Positions 1 through 8,384 of a stretch of DNA of 25,176 nucleotides are shown here, one piece after another (the stretch's first letter is position 1; each line of letters starts with the position of its first letter). The stretch spans positions 1 through 25,176 of the forward strand of contig CAZDBA010000066.1 in NCBI GenBank assembly GCA_964503615.1. Reading direction: 5' to 3'. The notes under the pieces are model-generated. The model saw nothing but the letters and a program-made list of their open reading frames with translations. It had not been told where the DNA came from and ran no database searches. Source of the stretch: CAZDBA01 sp964503615. GTDB lineage: Bacteria > Planctomycetota > Planctomycetia > Pirellulales > Pirellulaceae. The position numbers and the translations under genes were made by a program.

Positions 1-19
1 GAAGGATCGGGCGAGCGGA

Positions 20-1933
20 TTAACGGTCGTGCTTGAGCTGGAAAGTCATCATGTGATAACCGGTGTCATCGTTGGTGATGAATCCACCTGTAGGAGCAAA
101 TAGCCCCTGAATTTCTTCGTACTCTGGTAGAGGATTTTCCTCGAAAGATCTTTTCAGCCCGCTGTACATTCGAAAACCAGTTGATTGGTCCTCTTCTTCC
201 TTGTCCGCTTCCTTGGAAAAGTTATTGCGCTGGAATGACTTTTCAATCTGCCCGCCATCTTCCGATTTGATAAGTCCTAGTAGGAACTCGACGCTCTTGC
301 CAGGTTGTTGATAAAAGATTGCTCCAGGTGTGTCGTTGCGAACCAGCTTTGCCACCGTGTCAGTCGTTTCTACGAATTCATCGTTGTTAACGAGCGCCGG
401 TTTTTCACCTTGGGCTGTATCAACGGCTGCTTCGAAAAACGCAGGGTTGGTACAAACGATCATCACATCGTCGATCACCCCGATACAGACTTTGTAACTG
501 GCATTGGCGACAGTGATCTCTTCAGGATCCATGCCACGTCGCTTTGCCCATTTTTTCCGACGCTCCACCTGTTTTTTATCTCGACTTTCACGAAAGTCGG
601 CGTTCTCTGTCCAGTAGGTCGATCCGCGGTACTGGACTTCATCGATCACCTGCTCGTCCGATTGCGATTCAATTTTCTCAATAAGGATGTCGCGAATCTT
701 CTCAAAGCGCTCCATGTCTTCAATGTGAATTCCGAATACTTGCACCTGCCCGGTGTAATCGACTGGGTAGTTCAGCCAGTTCATATAGCTGATGCGTCCA
801 GTGAATGTAGGTAAAAAATCTTCGCGAAAACTAAGCCCTAAATCTTCTTCCCATGCGTCGTCGAACCGAGATTTGAAAACTCCCTCGCCGCCGAACGTGT
901 CGACGATCTTTTCCATCTCAGCGAAGAATACGTTGATATTCCAACTGCTTGAAATGTAAGTCCCTACCGATTCGGGCACCCAATCCTCTGGGGTGTAGTC
1001 GCCTGGTTTCAAGGCAAGCATCTTGATAATGCCAGCGCGTGGGTTAGCCAGCATTACATGTAAGTGGCCCACCGACTCAAAGCCGAGTTCATCCATAATT
1101 GCGCTGGCACCGATCGCTGAAAGTCCGTCAAGTCCCAGGATTGGTAAGAAGTTGATTGCAGTCTGCGCACCTATGTCGCCGCGTGTTGCGCCCTTTGCCA
1201 GGCCAATCGGATCGATAAAGAATCGCAAATCGGGTGGAACATCTTTTGTGCCACGGCAACGATTCATTACCGTGACAAACTTTCGATTCTCAGTCAGTGG
1301 CCGAATTTCTGGGACTTCGATTTCGTTCCAGCGATCCAATATTTGTTCGACCAGTTCTCGACTGGATGCTCCCACAAACAGGCCATCTTTTTCGAATGTT
1401 GTAAACTGATTCTCATCAATGATGAACGTTTCGAAAGTGATGTCTTCGGCTTCCTCGGTGATTGTGCCATCGAAATTTTCTTCTGCGAGTTCGCGTGATC
1501 GCTTCAAGACGTTGTTGAATGCGTCCGACTCGTTGTCAACTTCAAGGAAGAACGCATATTGCAAATCGCCTCGCGCAGGAGCAACAATTCCGATTGTAAT
1601 TTCACCCTGCGGGAGGTTTTGAAAGTCTTCCAATTCCAGACCAACTTCTTCTTTTACCTCCTCGTAGGCATTTGTTACTTCTTCGGTAACACTGTCCACC
1701 AATTTTGATATTTTTTCGTTGTCGAAAACTTGGCCTACTCCACTTTCCCGTGACTTTTCCATGAACTCACGAACGTTTTCAATCTGCACAAACATCATGG
1801 TTGTTTCGGGCAGCAACGATTCAGTGGTTGGGCGTTCAGGCGCATCGTCCTGTCCAAACAAAGGGGCCGCGACCAGCATCAAAAGTGCGATTAAAGATAA
1901 TGGGATTTGTTTTTTCACAATCGAGATTCTCAT
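20..1933 (-). CDS. Exported DUF3352-like hypothetical protein
   Basis: This 637-residue protein starts with a clear signal peptide (basic MRISIVKKQ, hydrophobic core to about residue 27, cleavage near LFGQ-DD), so it is probably exported. The mature part is acidic, with alternating helix and strand segments. It resembles the large planctomycete families annotated as DUF3352 or 'hypothetical protein': a recurring pattern of 'level of residual activity' style beta strands such as EITIGIVAP and DGLFVGASS, and a second half that repeats the same kind of fold (KVCIGVIDDVMIVCTN). A charged, lysine-rich stretch lies near residues 450-475. No catalytic motif is recognisable. The start is the only ATG that precedes the signal peptide; no good ribosome binding site is visible. 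The gene ends 19 bases from the window edge, and its neighbour on that side is unknown. The family assignment is from memory of the pattern, so the function stays unknown. Confidence 0.8.
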   Translation of the reverse strand: MRISIVKKQIPLSLIALLMLVAAPLFGQDDAPERPTTESLLPETTMMFVQIENVREFMEKSRESGVGQVFDNEKISKLVDSVTEEVTNAYEEVKEEVGLELEDFQNLPQGEITIGIVAPARGDLQYAFFLEVDNESDAFNNVLKRSRELAEENFDGTITEEAEDITFETFIIDENQFTTFEKDGLFVGASSRELVEQILDRWNEIEVPEIRPLTENRKFVTVMNRCRGTKDVPPDLRFFIDPIGLAKGATRGDIGAQTAINFLPILGLDGLSAIGASAIMDELGFESVGHLHVMLANPRAGIIKMLALKPGDYTPEDWVPESVGTYISSSWNINVFFAEMEKIVDTFGGEGVFKSRFDDAWEEDLGLSFREDFLPTFTGRISYMNWLNYPVDYTGQVQVFGIHIEDMERFEKIRDILIEKIESQSDEQVIDEVQYRGSTYWTENADFRESRDKKQVERRKKWAKRRGMDPEEITVANASYKVCIGVIDDVMIVCTNPAFFEAAVDTAQGEKPALVNNDEFVETTDTVAKLVRNDTPGAIFYQQPGKSVEFLLGLIKSEDGGQIEKSFQRNNFSKEADKEEEDQSTGFRMYSGLKRSFEENPLPEYEEIQGLFAPTGGFITNDDTGYHMMTFQLKHDR

Positions 1934-2154
1934 ATCGTGTTAATTCGAAAAAGAAGACTTGTTTACCATGTTAGTCACCCAAAAACCAAAATCGTCCCCG
2001 GCCATGATTGAGTGGCATCAAGAGGATTGTAATTTCGGTGTAATGACTATATATCGTCTGCATAATGAAACCCTGATTTTCAAATTTGGTTTCAACAAAC
2101 GTATAAGAATACTCGAAAAATGCGGTAGAATTGAGACCCGTAGCTGGATTTCAA

Positions 2155-2188
2155 AATTAGGGCTTTGCCAATAATTTGGGCTTTGCCA
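2155..2188. repeat. 16-base direct repeat, 18-base period
   Basis: Two copies of AATTNGGGCTTTGCCA (2155-2170 and 2173-2188) differ at one base and are separated by two bases. They lie about 380 bases before the BON-like gene. They could be a paired protein-binding site or a chance duplication. Confidence 0.6.
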
Positions 2189-2332
2189 TTTGAAAACAGT
2201 GAATTGTCACTATTTGAGCACAATTCGTTGTTGATGGCGGGTGTCAGCGGATGACCTTTATAATATCCAGTCTGCCTGAGAACCTGAGAATAGGCTTTGT
2301 CCGATGTCTTAGCTACCTTTCGTGGAGAGCTC

Positions 2333-2381
2333 AACCGAACGCGTAAGTAAGGACGATGGATCTTCGCTAACGCGTCGGGTT
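2333..2381. repeat. Imperfect inverted repeat around ACGCGT
   Basis: The left arm AACCGAACGCGTAAG (2333-2347) matches the reverse complement of the right arm CTAACGCGTCGGGTT (2367-2381) at 12 of 15 positions, with a 19-base loop. The GCTAACGCGTCGGGTT type of sequence resembles an intergenic repeat that I recall from planctomycete genomes. That recollection is unverified, so the element is called a candidate dispersed hairpin repeat. Confidence 0.5.
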
Positions 2382-2565
2382 ACCAAAAAATTGTTAGCCT
2401 TGGAACGAAAGGCGAGGTTGGGGCGAAGCTTGATAATGGAATATGCTGTATGCTGCAGGAACTTTGCTGCGTGAAGCGGGTTAGTTTAACTTAGTGATAT
2501 TCCGCTTTGGTTACTTTGGCTTTCGTTCGGCCGTTTTGAGCAAGTCTTTGTTTTTGAGAAGAGCT

Positions 2566-3324
2566 ATGATTCGACTACTACATGTTTTTGCTTTGGCGCT
2601 TACGTTGTTGGCAGGCGCCTCAGTTGGGTATTCACAAGACTTAGGTGATCTTAATGGTCTGGATCCCAACTTGGGTGGAGGTGTTGATAACGGAAACGTT
2701 GTAGACAACGGTAACTTTGGAAATCAAGGCGGCGGAGGCGGCGGTAACCTACCAGGTGATGGTGGTGATTTCCTTGAAGGTGTTGGGGAGATGATTGCCG
2801 ATGAACGGGCGCAAGGTTTCGTCGGGCCAACCGCTTCGGCGATTGAGAGCGGTGATACGGGTGACATAGGTGGATCACCTGGGTTCATCGGGCCAACTAA
2901 GGACCGTATCGAGGCGACAAGTGGCGGTGCTGAGATTCAACGCGAAGGTGGATCTGCCGGTCAAGGAAGCGCAGCAGGAGAGACCAACGGGGTTTTCATT
3001 TCACGCAGTTCAGTACGTACACGTGTGGTGCCTAATTTTTCTTTCGATCCCATTCCCAATGCGGTGATCTCGAGAGGATTTGAGCAACGTTTGCGCAGGT
3101 TGCCAATGGATGGACGTGGGTCGGCCTCTCAAGGTGTCCGAGTACAAATCGAAGGTACGACAGCACTGATTTCCGGGGTCGCTGCAAATCAACAAGCGAT
3201 CGACGATATGTTGGGGCAACTGCGAATGGAGCCTGGTGTGTATCGGATCATCAACGACGTACGAATCTCGGGAGCTCAGAATCAGAACGAGAGTCCGTTG
3301 GGATTTTCTTCATCCAATAACTGA
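2566..3324 (+). CDS. Exported Gly-rich protein with BON-like domain
   Basis: The 252-residue product starts at an ATG preceded by a purine-rich GAGAAGAG site six bases upstream; a longer GTG frame exists from 2494 but would put 24 residues before the signal peptide. Residues 1-23 form a signal peptide ending in GYSQ-D. A Gly/Asn-rich low-complexity section follows (residues 26-70, including six glycines in a row). Next come two copies of a GF[VI]GPT motif (residues 84-89 and 106-111) and then a BON-like segment at about 189-235 (VRVQIEGTTALISGV, then a helix, then GVYRIINDV). BON domains are small alpha/beta modules in the periplasm or outer envelope that are thought to bind membranes or partner proteins. 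The 3' end overlaps the convergent HTTM gene by 43 bases. An envelope structural role is inference. Confidence 0.75.
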   Translation: MIRLLHVFALALTLLAGASVGYSQDLGDLNGLDPNLGGGVDNGNVVDNGNFGNQGGGGGGNLPGDGGDFLEGVGEMIADERAQGFVGPTASAIESGDTGDIGGSPGFIGPTKDRIEATSGGAEIQREGGSAGQGSAAGETNGVFISRSSVRTRVVPNFSFDPIPNAVISRGFEQRLRRLPMDGRGSASQGVRVQIEGTTALISGVAANQQAIDDMLGQLRMEPGVYRIINDVRISGAQNQNESPLGFSSSNN

Positions 3325-4889
3325 TTCAGGATACTATCGACTTTGGTTTCTAGCGCTTTTTCCTTTTGCTGTTCGATTCCAAACGTCCCCCAGATGCTGC
3401 TTTGCTCAAACGAGTCGTCAACTTGAGGGTCCGTCGACTCGAAATAGCAGTAGACTTTCAGGTGAACGATCTGCTCACTGTCTGAGTTTTCTGAATTCCA
3501 TTTTCGAACCGCGTACTCTGCCAGTTCAGCACGGAAGGGTGTCATGGCTTCATAGACAAGATTTCGATGGACTTTCCGCCAATGGAACGATCTTAAATTC
3601 GAGCGGTCAGATTGCGCGGCCTGATGAAGTTCATTTGAAGTGTTTGTTTGAGCGATCGGCGGCCGTTGCATCGGATCGACAAATTTGCCGTTGTTCATGG
3701 TGCCTTCGTAGACGAACCAAGGGCTGAAACGCGGCGGCTGGCCAAACATCTGAAAGCGTTGGTCCAGAGAAAGAACGTGCCCGTAGGAGGCTAGCGACGG
3801 CGGAACCGTGTAAGCGACACGGGTTGCTTCAAAGTTCGAAAGGTTTGTCAAAATTGTATACACGAGCGTCAGCCCGCAGAAAACCGATGCTGCGAGATTG
3901 CCGATTCCTCTGGCTCGCGTGTAACGGATGTCCGCTGCGGAATCGGTTTTCAGTGACTTTGACAAGGCGCTCCAGAAGGCAGTCGGTGTCAACGCGATCC
4001 AAATTGCGATACAGATTATCGAGAACAGTCCGATGTCCAGCGTTAAGGCGATCGCGATGTGAAACCCGATGAAGGTTGCCATGACGATTCCTCGCCAGAT
4101 CCCATTGCGCCAAGGGATCAACAAGCACCAAATCAAGATGACTTCTGCAAATAGCGTCACGTAGGCTGTGAACTTTAGCAGAGCCGGGTACTGCAGTAAT
4201 GTCTTTCCCATGGGTAATACGTAAATGTCCAGCCGGAAAACGTACTCCATCGCTTGTCCGCTAAACCAGACATCGTTGCATTTTGCTATTCCGGTCGAGA
4301 AGTACATAATTATCAACTGGATTATGAAACAGGCCGAAGCGATCGAAACGACGTTTTGATTGGTTGGCGAGTCCCTGTTTGCCTCTGTGAGGTTTGGTTT
4401 TCCTCTCGCATCCATTGACCAGAGCTGCCCTAGTGGCAAAAAAATCGACCAGAAAAGAGATAGACGCAGAATCGTATCGCCCGATGTGAGCGTGAGAGGG
4501 TTGGCGGTGTGTAAAGAAACAAGCAGCACCCAGGATCCGAGCGTTGCCAAGCGTGTCCGATAGCCCAGCAATAACATTACTGCGAGCAATGCTGCGACGC
4601 CGAACAGTGTGTAATACCACCAAGCCTCACCGAAAATCCAATACACTGACCAGGTTGAAAACCACCAGTTGCCACCCCGCGTAAACTGGTAGTACTTGGC
4701 TGCGAGTTCACGAGTCATATAGCCGCTGTCGGTATACAGTTCGGTAAGAGTCGATAGGCGGAACACTAAATCGGCGAGAATGATCAACCCGAACGAGATT
4801 CGCAGCACAGCCAGCGAACGCAAGTCCAGCGCGAACACATCGCGCCAATTGTTTTGACGTCGCAAATCGGTTTTGGGGACCGTGTTCAT
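3282..4889 (-). CDS. HTTM-domain multi-pass membrane protein
   Basis: The 535-residue protein carries the HTTM domain (horizontally transferred transmembrane domain, related to vitamin-K-dependent gamma-carboxylase). Recognisable parts are the N-terminal LRSLAVLRISFGLIIL helix, the segment LVSLHTANPLTLTSGDTILR, and FWSIFLPLGQLWSMDA, followed by FIIQLIIMYFSTGIAK and further helices to about residue 360. The last 170 residues are soluble and less conserved, with FEATRVAYTVPPSLASYGHVL and then WRKVHRNLVYEA-type sequence. There is no cleavable signal; the first helix begins after a basic 25-residue leader. Family members are usually 400-550 residues, so this one is complete. The enzymatic role of bacterial HTTM proteins is mostly unknown, and carboxylase activity should not be assumed. 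The start ATG lies close to a TTTCC-type region with no clear ribosome binding site. Confidence 0.85.
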   Translation of the reverse strand: MNTVPKTDLRRQNNWRDVFALDLRSLAVLRISFGLIILADLVFRLSTLTELYTDSGYMTRELAAKYYQFTRGGNWWFSTWSVYWIFGEAWWYYTLFGVAALLAVMLLLGYRTRLATLGSWVLLVSLHTANPLTLTSGDTILRLSLFWSIFLPLGQLWSMDARGKPNLTEANRDSPTNQNVVSIASACFIIQLIIMYFSTGIAKCNDVWFSGQAMEYVFRLDIYVLPMGKTLLQYPALLKFTAYVTLFAEVILIWCLLIPWRNGIWRGIVMATFIGFHIAIALTLDIGLFSIICIAIWIALTPTAFWSALSKSLKTDSAADIRYTRARGIGNLAASVFCGLTLVYTILTNLSNFEATRVAYTVPPSLASYGHVLSLDQRFQMFGQPPRFSPWFVYEGTMNNGKFVDPMQRPPIAQTNTSNELHQAAQSDRSNLRSFHWRKVHRNLVYEAMTPFRAELAEYAVRKWNSENSDSEQIVHLKVYCYFESTDPQVDDSFEQSSIWGTFGIEQQKEKALETKVDSILNQLLDEENPNGLSF

Positions 4890-5200
4890 GCTTTCCTAGT
4901 TGTTTAAAACCGTATACCTTTCCCCATTATCGGCGGGGTTGGTGGCCCGATCGAAAAAAAGGCCTCCAAACAGTCGGAAATTCTCGGACTTGGGGAAAGA
5001 TCTTTTATCTACTGCTATTTTATGCGGGATTCACGAATTGTGTAGAATCCCAGTCTCGCTTTTACGAAGGTTAGATAGCTTTGGACTGGCAAGCAGTTTG
5101 GCCAATCATTTGGGTTATAAAGACCGAAGTCTAGGGTAAGTATCTTCGATTACAGTTACTGGAATCAGTTTAAACTCGCTCTCTCTATCAAGTTGGAAAA
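4890..5200. other. Divergent intergenic region
   Basis: This 311-base stretch separates two divergently transcribed genes and contains no supported gene. It has a perfect 9-base inverted repeat, CTTTCCCCA at 4918-4926 and TGGGGAAAG at 4991-4999, too far apart (64 bases) to be a tight operator. It presumably holds both promoters, but no convincing -35/-10 pair was found. Confidence 0.5.
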
Positions 5201-5902
5201 ATGGCAGTCGGAAACCTTAGCAGTAGTAAGAGTGCGTTTGCTTGGCAGCCATTTGCCAATCTGAATCTATTGCGAAACCCATTCGGCGAGTTAACCAGCG
5301 AAGACCGCATTGCAGCGTCAGTTATTGATTATTCCAAGATCGAACCGTTTTTGAATCAGCCTCACGTCGCGTTGCAGTTTTGGGGTGAGTGTGGGCATGG
5401 AAAGACGACACACCTGTTGGCTTTGTCCCAGCATGTAAAAAGCGCTCAGTACATCTATTTGCCAGAAGACGAAAAATGCCCGCCGATCCCCGAAAGAGTT
5501 GAGCCGAATCAGACTTTGTTAATTGATGAAGCACAACGTTTGCCGTTTTGGATCAGGCGGAAAGTATTTAAACAAGGTGGCCCGCTCATCATCGGGACAC
5601 ATCGAGACTTTCGTTCAACACTCAAGCGGTTCGGATATGTTGTCCATGGTGTTTCGTTCGAGAATCAACTATCCGCAACTCGTTTGCAAACCATCCTCAA
5701 TAGACGTATTGAATTGGCCAGGTTTCGAGAGGGCCTTCTCCCATTAATCAGCCTGCAAGAGAGTCAACGATTTTGTGATCGTTTTGGAGATAACATTCGA
5801 GCGGTCGAGGGGATGTTGTTTGATGCCTTTCAGTCGTTGGCGGTGGAGAACGCTGAAGCGGGACCAGGTTTATTGCAGCGGTTTGCGGTGTTGGATCGAT
5901 AG
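5201..5902 (+). CDS. Small AAA+ ATPase, DnaA/ExeA-like
   Basis: The 233-residue protein is a P-loop ATPase. Walker A is GECGHGKT at residues 62-69, Walker B is LLIDEAQ with Asp109-Glu110, and a sensor-1-like IIGTH lies at 130-134. Near the end GDNIRAVEGML (196-206) resembles the sensor-2 helix of DnaA-type proteins (NxRELEG), with Arg200 as the likely sensor arginine. The N-terminal NPFGELT motif before the P-loop is like that of ExeA/Cdc6-type ATPases. There is no DNA-binding domain, signal peptide or membrane segment, so it is probably a cytosolic regulatory ATPase comparable in size to Hda. The start ATG follows a weak GGAAAA site. The arrestin-like gene follows on the same strand after 64 bases, so a shared transcript is likely. 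The exact partner or substrate cannot be told from sequence. Confidence 0.75.
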   Translation: MAVGNLSSSKSAFAWQPFANLNLLRNPFGELTSEDRIAASVIDYSKIEPFLNQPHVALQFWGECGHGKTTHLLALSQHVKSAQYIYLPEDEKCPPIPERVEPNQTLLIDEAQRLPFWIRRKVFKQGGPLIIGTHRDFRSTLKRFGYVVHGVSFENQLSATRLQTILNRRIELARFREGLLPLISLQESQRFCDRFGDNIRAVEGMLFDAFQSLAVENAEAGPGLLQRFAVLDR

Positions 5903-5966
5903 GGAATAGTATTTCGCATACGACTTGCGTTTGACTTTATTTTTAAGTTCGGAGGTTTAGAACGAC

Positions 5967-7340
5967 ATGGGGAAGTGTCAACTAGCGGTAGAGTTGGAAG
6001 ACCCAGAACGGATCTATCAAGGCGGTGACAAAGTTCGTGGAGTTGTCACAGTCACTGTCGACAAGAACGTGAAAAGCAAAAGTTTGACTATCGAGTCGGC
6101 TTGGGCAACTCACGGACGCGGTAACGTTAATCGAGGTACCTCGGAAACCGCAACAGAGTTCCCGGAGGAGTGGGTGCCAGGTAAAGAGTATCGGTATCCG
6201 TTTGAGCTCACCGCTGCTACCTGGCCTCCGACGTATCATGGACACTATCTGTCGGTCGATCACTACATCAACGCGCGGGCTCATTTGGCTTGGGCGTTTG
6301 ATCCCAAATCGAGCGCGCCATTTCGAGTTTTTGCAGCCAACGGCCCCGATGCAATGGAGCAACCGGACAGCGCCGTTGGTGGCTGTTTTGGAAAGGCAAT
6401 TATCGGATTTATCGTCACAGTGTTTTTGCTCGTGTTCGTGTTCAATCCGTTTGTTTGGGTGTTCGGATTGCTTGCGGCAGTTTTTGGCGGTGGTTATTGG
6501 TTCGTCTGGACCTATCTGCCTCGTAAAAAATTAGGTGAGGTCCTATTTGAGCTGTCTGCTGATAAAGTTGTGCCGGGTGAAAATTTAGAAGGTGAATTGG
6601 TCCTTTCGCCAAACTCGAAAGTTCCAATCAATAAAATAGACTTGGAAGTAACGGCCCTTGAACGTTGTGTCTCTGGCTCGGGAACCAACAAGACGACTCA
6701 CACTCACATTGTCTTTAAAAAGTCGGAATTGGTAATGGGCGAAGGCGAGTTGAAGGCGGGTGAAGAAGTGCGCCTACCTGTGAACGTGGAACTGCCAGCG
6801 GAGCCCATATTTTCACTGGACCTCGGTAGCAATTCGGTAATTTGGTCTGGTAAATTGCGAATTGACATCCCTCGTTGGCCGGATTGGACCAAGGTAGTCC
6901 CGTTTACGGTTTACCCTCCGCAAATCTCAGACGTGGTTCCAGAAGTGGTCGAAAAAGTACCGCCGCAGAAGAGTGTTCCCGTTGATGATTTTAGTCAGTC
7001 GCAGGAGATCTCATTCGCCGAAACGGTCGCGATGGTGCACGCGTCCCTGGATGATAACGATACGGTAGACGAACTGGTCGAAGCTGTTACTGGATTGCCG
7101 ATGAGAATCACCGCCGTGATCGAAGGGCGGGTCGTCTACGAGGGTAATGATCCGCATGGCCATCCCAAAGGCTACTCGGTGTTAGCGCACAGCGAAGGAA
7201 ATCAATTGCCAATGCAGATCTTCATTCGTGCCGAACAACGAGACCAGTTTTCGCAGTTGAGCAGAATGGTGTGGGCTGGAACGGGGCAAATTGTTGGCTA
7301 TTCACACCGTTTGGATCGTTTGTTGGTCAAGGTCGATTAG
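5967..7340 (+). CDS. Membrane protein with two arrestin-like domains
   Basis: The 457-residue protein has no signal peptide. Residues 1-125 look like an arrestin/Vps26/Spo0M-type beta sandwich: a repeated YQGGDKVRGVVTVTV edge, a YRYPFELTAATWPPTYHG motif and IN(A)RAHLAWAF, all typical of the arrestin-N pattern. Residues 135-183 form one long hydrophobic hairpin, probably two membrane helices separated by a short Asn-Pro turn, followed by PRKK. Residues 190-320 repeat the arrestin-like pattern (KVVPGENLEGELVL, then KAGEEVRLPVNVELP). Residues 325-457 are an additional soluble domain of unknown type. The ribosome binding site GGAGG lies at 5951-5955. With a membrane hairpin and no signal, both sandwich domains should be cytosolic. 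The neighbour ATPase is upstream on the same strand, and tsaD converges after only 24 bases. The family call is by pattern, not by search. Confidence 0.65.
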   Translation: MGKCQLAVELEDPERIYQGGDKVRGVVTVTVDKNVKSKSLTIESAWATHGRGNVNRGTSETATEFPEEWVPGKEYRYPFELTAATWPPTYHGHYLSVDHYINARAHLAWAFDPKSSAPFRVFAANGPDAMEQPDSAVGGCFGKAIIGFIVTVFLLVFVFNPFVWVFGLLAAVFGGGYWFVWTYLPRKKLGEVLFELSADKVVPGENLEGELVLSPNSKVPINKIDLEVTALERCVSGSGTNKTTHTHIVFKKSELVMGEGELKAGEEVRLPVNVELPAEPIFSLDLGSNSVIWSGKLRIDIPRWPDWTKVVPFTVYPPQISDVVPEVVEKVPPQKSVPVDDFSQSQEISFAETVAMVHASLDDNDTVDELVEAVTGLPMRITAVIEGRVVYEGNDPHGHPKGYSVLAHSEGNQLPMQIFIRAEQRDQFSQLSRMVWAGTGQIVGYSHRLDRLLVKVD

Positions 7341-7364
7341 GGTAAGTGGCCCGAGGAAGTTTCT

Positions 7365-8384
7365 CTAACCACGCACCAAGCCAGGTTTGATATCGAGGTC
7401 CAGGTCTTCGAACAGGTTTGCTTTGAACCGTTCGATGGCGATTGCGCCCATGACTGCGTTGTCCGTGCAAAGATGAGGCGGCGCGATATGTAATTCGTAA
7501 CCGTTTTCGGCCGACATGTTTTCAAGTTCCTTTCTAAGGGACCTGTTTGCAGCAACTCCACCGCCTACACACAGTCGCGTTAATTTTGATTGTTGCATTG
7601 CCTGATGAGCTTTGCGAACCAAAATGTCGATTACTGCTCGTTGGAAACTTGCTGCGACATTGGCAACTGTTTCGGGTGCGAGGTTCAGTTGGGAAAAATC
7701 GAGTTTGCCCTGCCCTGCGATCGAATAGCGGACAGCGGTTTTAAGACCGCTAAAACTGAATTTGATTTCGCGGTCATGGTAAAAGCTGCGCGGAAAGTCG
7801 TAGGCAGATTCGTCTCCGGACTCAGCGGCTTTGGAAATGTGTGGACCACCTGGATAGGGCAGGCCCAGCATGCTCGCAACTTTGTCAAACGCTTCACCGG
7901 CAGCATCATCAATCGTGCCCCCGATCAATTCGGGAGTTAGAGCATCGGCATATCGATACAGGTGTGAATGACCACCCGAGATGATGAGTCCTACGCAAGG
8001 GAACACATCTTGGTTCGCCGCAACTCGACAGGCATAGACATGTGCATGGAGATGGTTGATTGCAATCAGCGGCAATCCGGTAGCAAGGCAAAGCGACTTG
8101 GCAGCAACGAGTCCTACCAAGAGAGAGCCGGCAAGTCCTGGTGTGTTAGCAACCGCGATGGCATCCAAATCTTGAAGTGTTAGCTGGGCTGCATTCAACG
8201 TTTCATCGATAACGGGCAAAATTCTTTCGAGATGTGCCCGGGCCGCAATTTCCGGAACGACGCCATTGAATTTTACATGCAATTCTTCTTGCGAAGCGAC
8301 TGTCGCCCCAAGGACTTCGAGCTTATCCGTTACCACTGCAGCGGCCGTTTCGTCGCAGGTGGTCTCAATAGTTAGAATTTTCAT
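7365..8384 (-). CDS. tsaD: tRNA N6-adenosine threonylcarbamoyltransferase TsaD
   Basis: TsaD (formerly YgjD/Gcp) transfers the threonylcarbamoyl group from threonylcarbamoyl-AMP to adenosine 37 of ANN-decoding tRNAs, working with TsaB and TsaE in the cytosol. The 339-residue sequence fits the usual length. Hallmarks are the MKILTIETTCDET start, the metal-binding HxxxH (His111 and His115 in NHLHAHVYA), LIISGGHSHLY, GEAFDKVASMLGLPYPGGP, and GGGVAANRSLR near the C terminus. The open frame continues 23 codons further upstream, but the ATG chosen here begins exactly at the conserved N terminus of the ASKHA fold. It converges on the arrestin-like gene. No partner tsaB or tsaE is in the window. The assignment is firm. 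Confidence 0.97.
   Translation of the reverse strand: MKILTIETTCDETAAAVVTDKLEVLGATVASQEELHVKFNGVVPEIAARAHLERILPVIDETLNAAQLTLQDLDAIAVANTPGLAGSLLVGLVAAKSLCLATGLPLIAINHLHAHVYACRVAANQDVFPCVGLIISGGHSHLYRYADALTPELIGGTIDDAAGEAFDKVASMLGLPYPGGPHISKAAESGDESAYDFPRSFYHDREIKFSFSGLKTAVRYSIAGQGKLDFSQLNLAPETVANVAASFQRAVIDILVRKAHQAMQQSKLTRLCVGGGVAANRSLRKELENMSAENGYELHIAPPHLCTDNAVMGAIAIERFKANLFEDLDLDIKPGLVRG

Larger units (their letters stand above)
1934..2565. other. Long gene-free stretch with short repeats
   Basis: About 630 bases lie between two divergent genes and hold no convincing coding region; the short open frames here lack family resemblance and codon bias. It contains a 16-base direct repeat (2155-2188), a perfect TATAAT at 2259-2264 without a good -35 box, and an imperfect inverted repeat (2333-2381). 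The divergent genes must have their promoters here. Confidence 0.6.

Noticed and set aside
305..814. Long open frame of 169 codons antisense to the DUF3352-like gene
   Set aside because: It is a frame shadow of the minus-strand gene, has Cys/Phe/His-rich composition and no domain character.
2259..2264. TATAAT before the BON-like gene as its promoter
   Set aside because: No -35 box at proper spacing and 300 bases from the start codon.
2092..2334. 80-codon minus-strand frame in the gene-free stretch
   Set aside because: No ribosome binding site, no domain, and it spans the direct repeat; probably chance.
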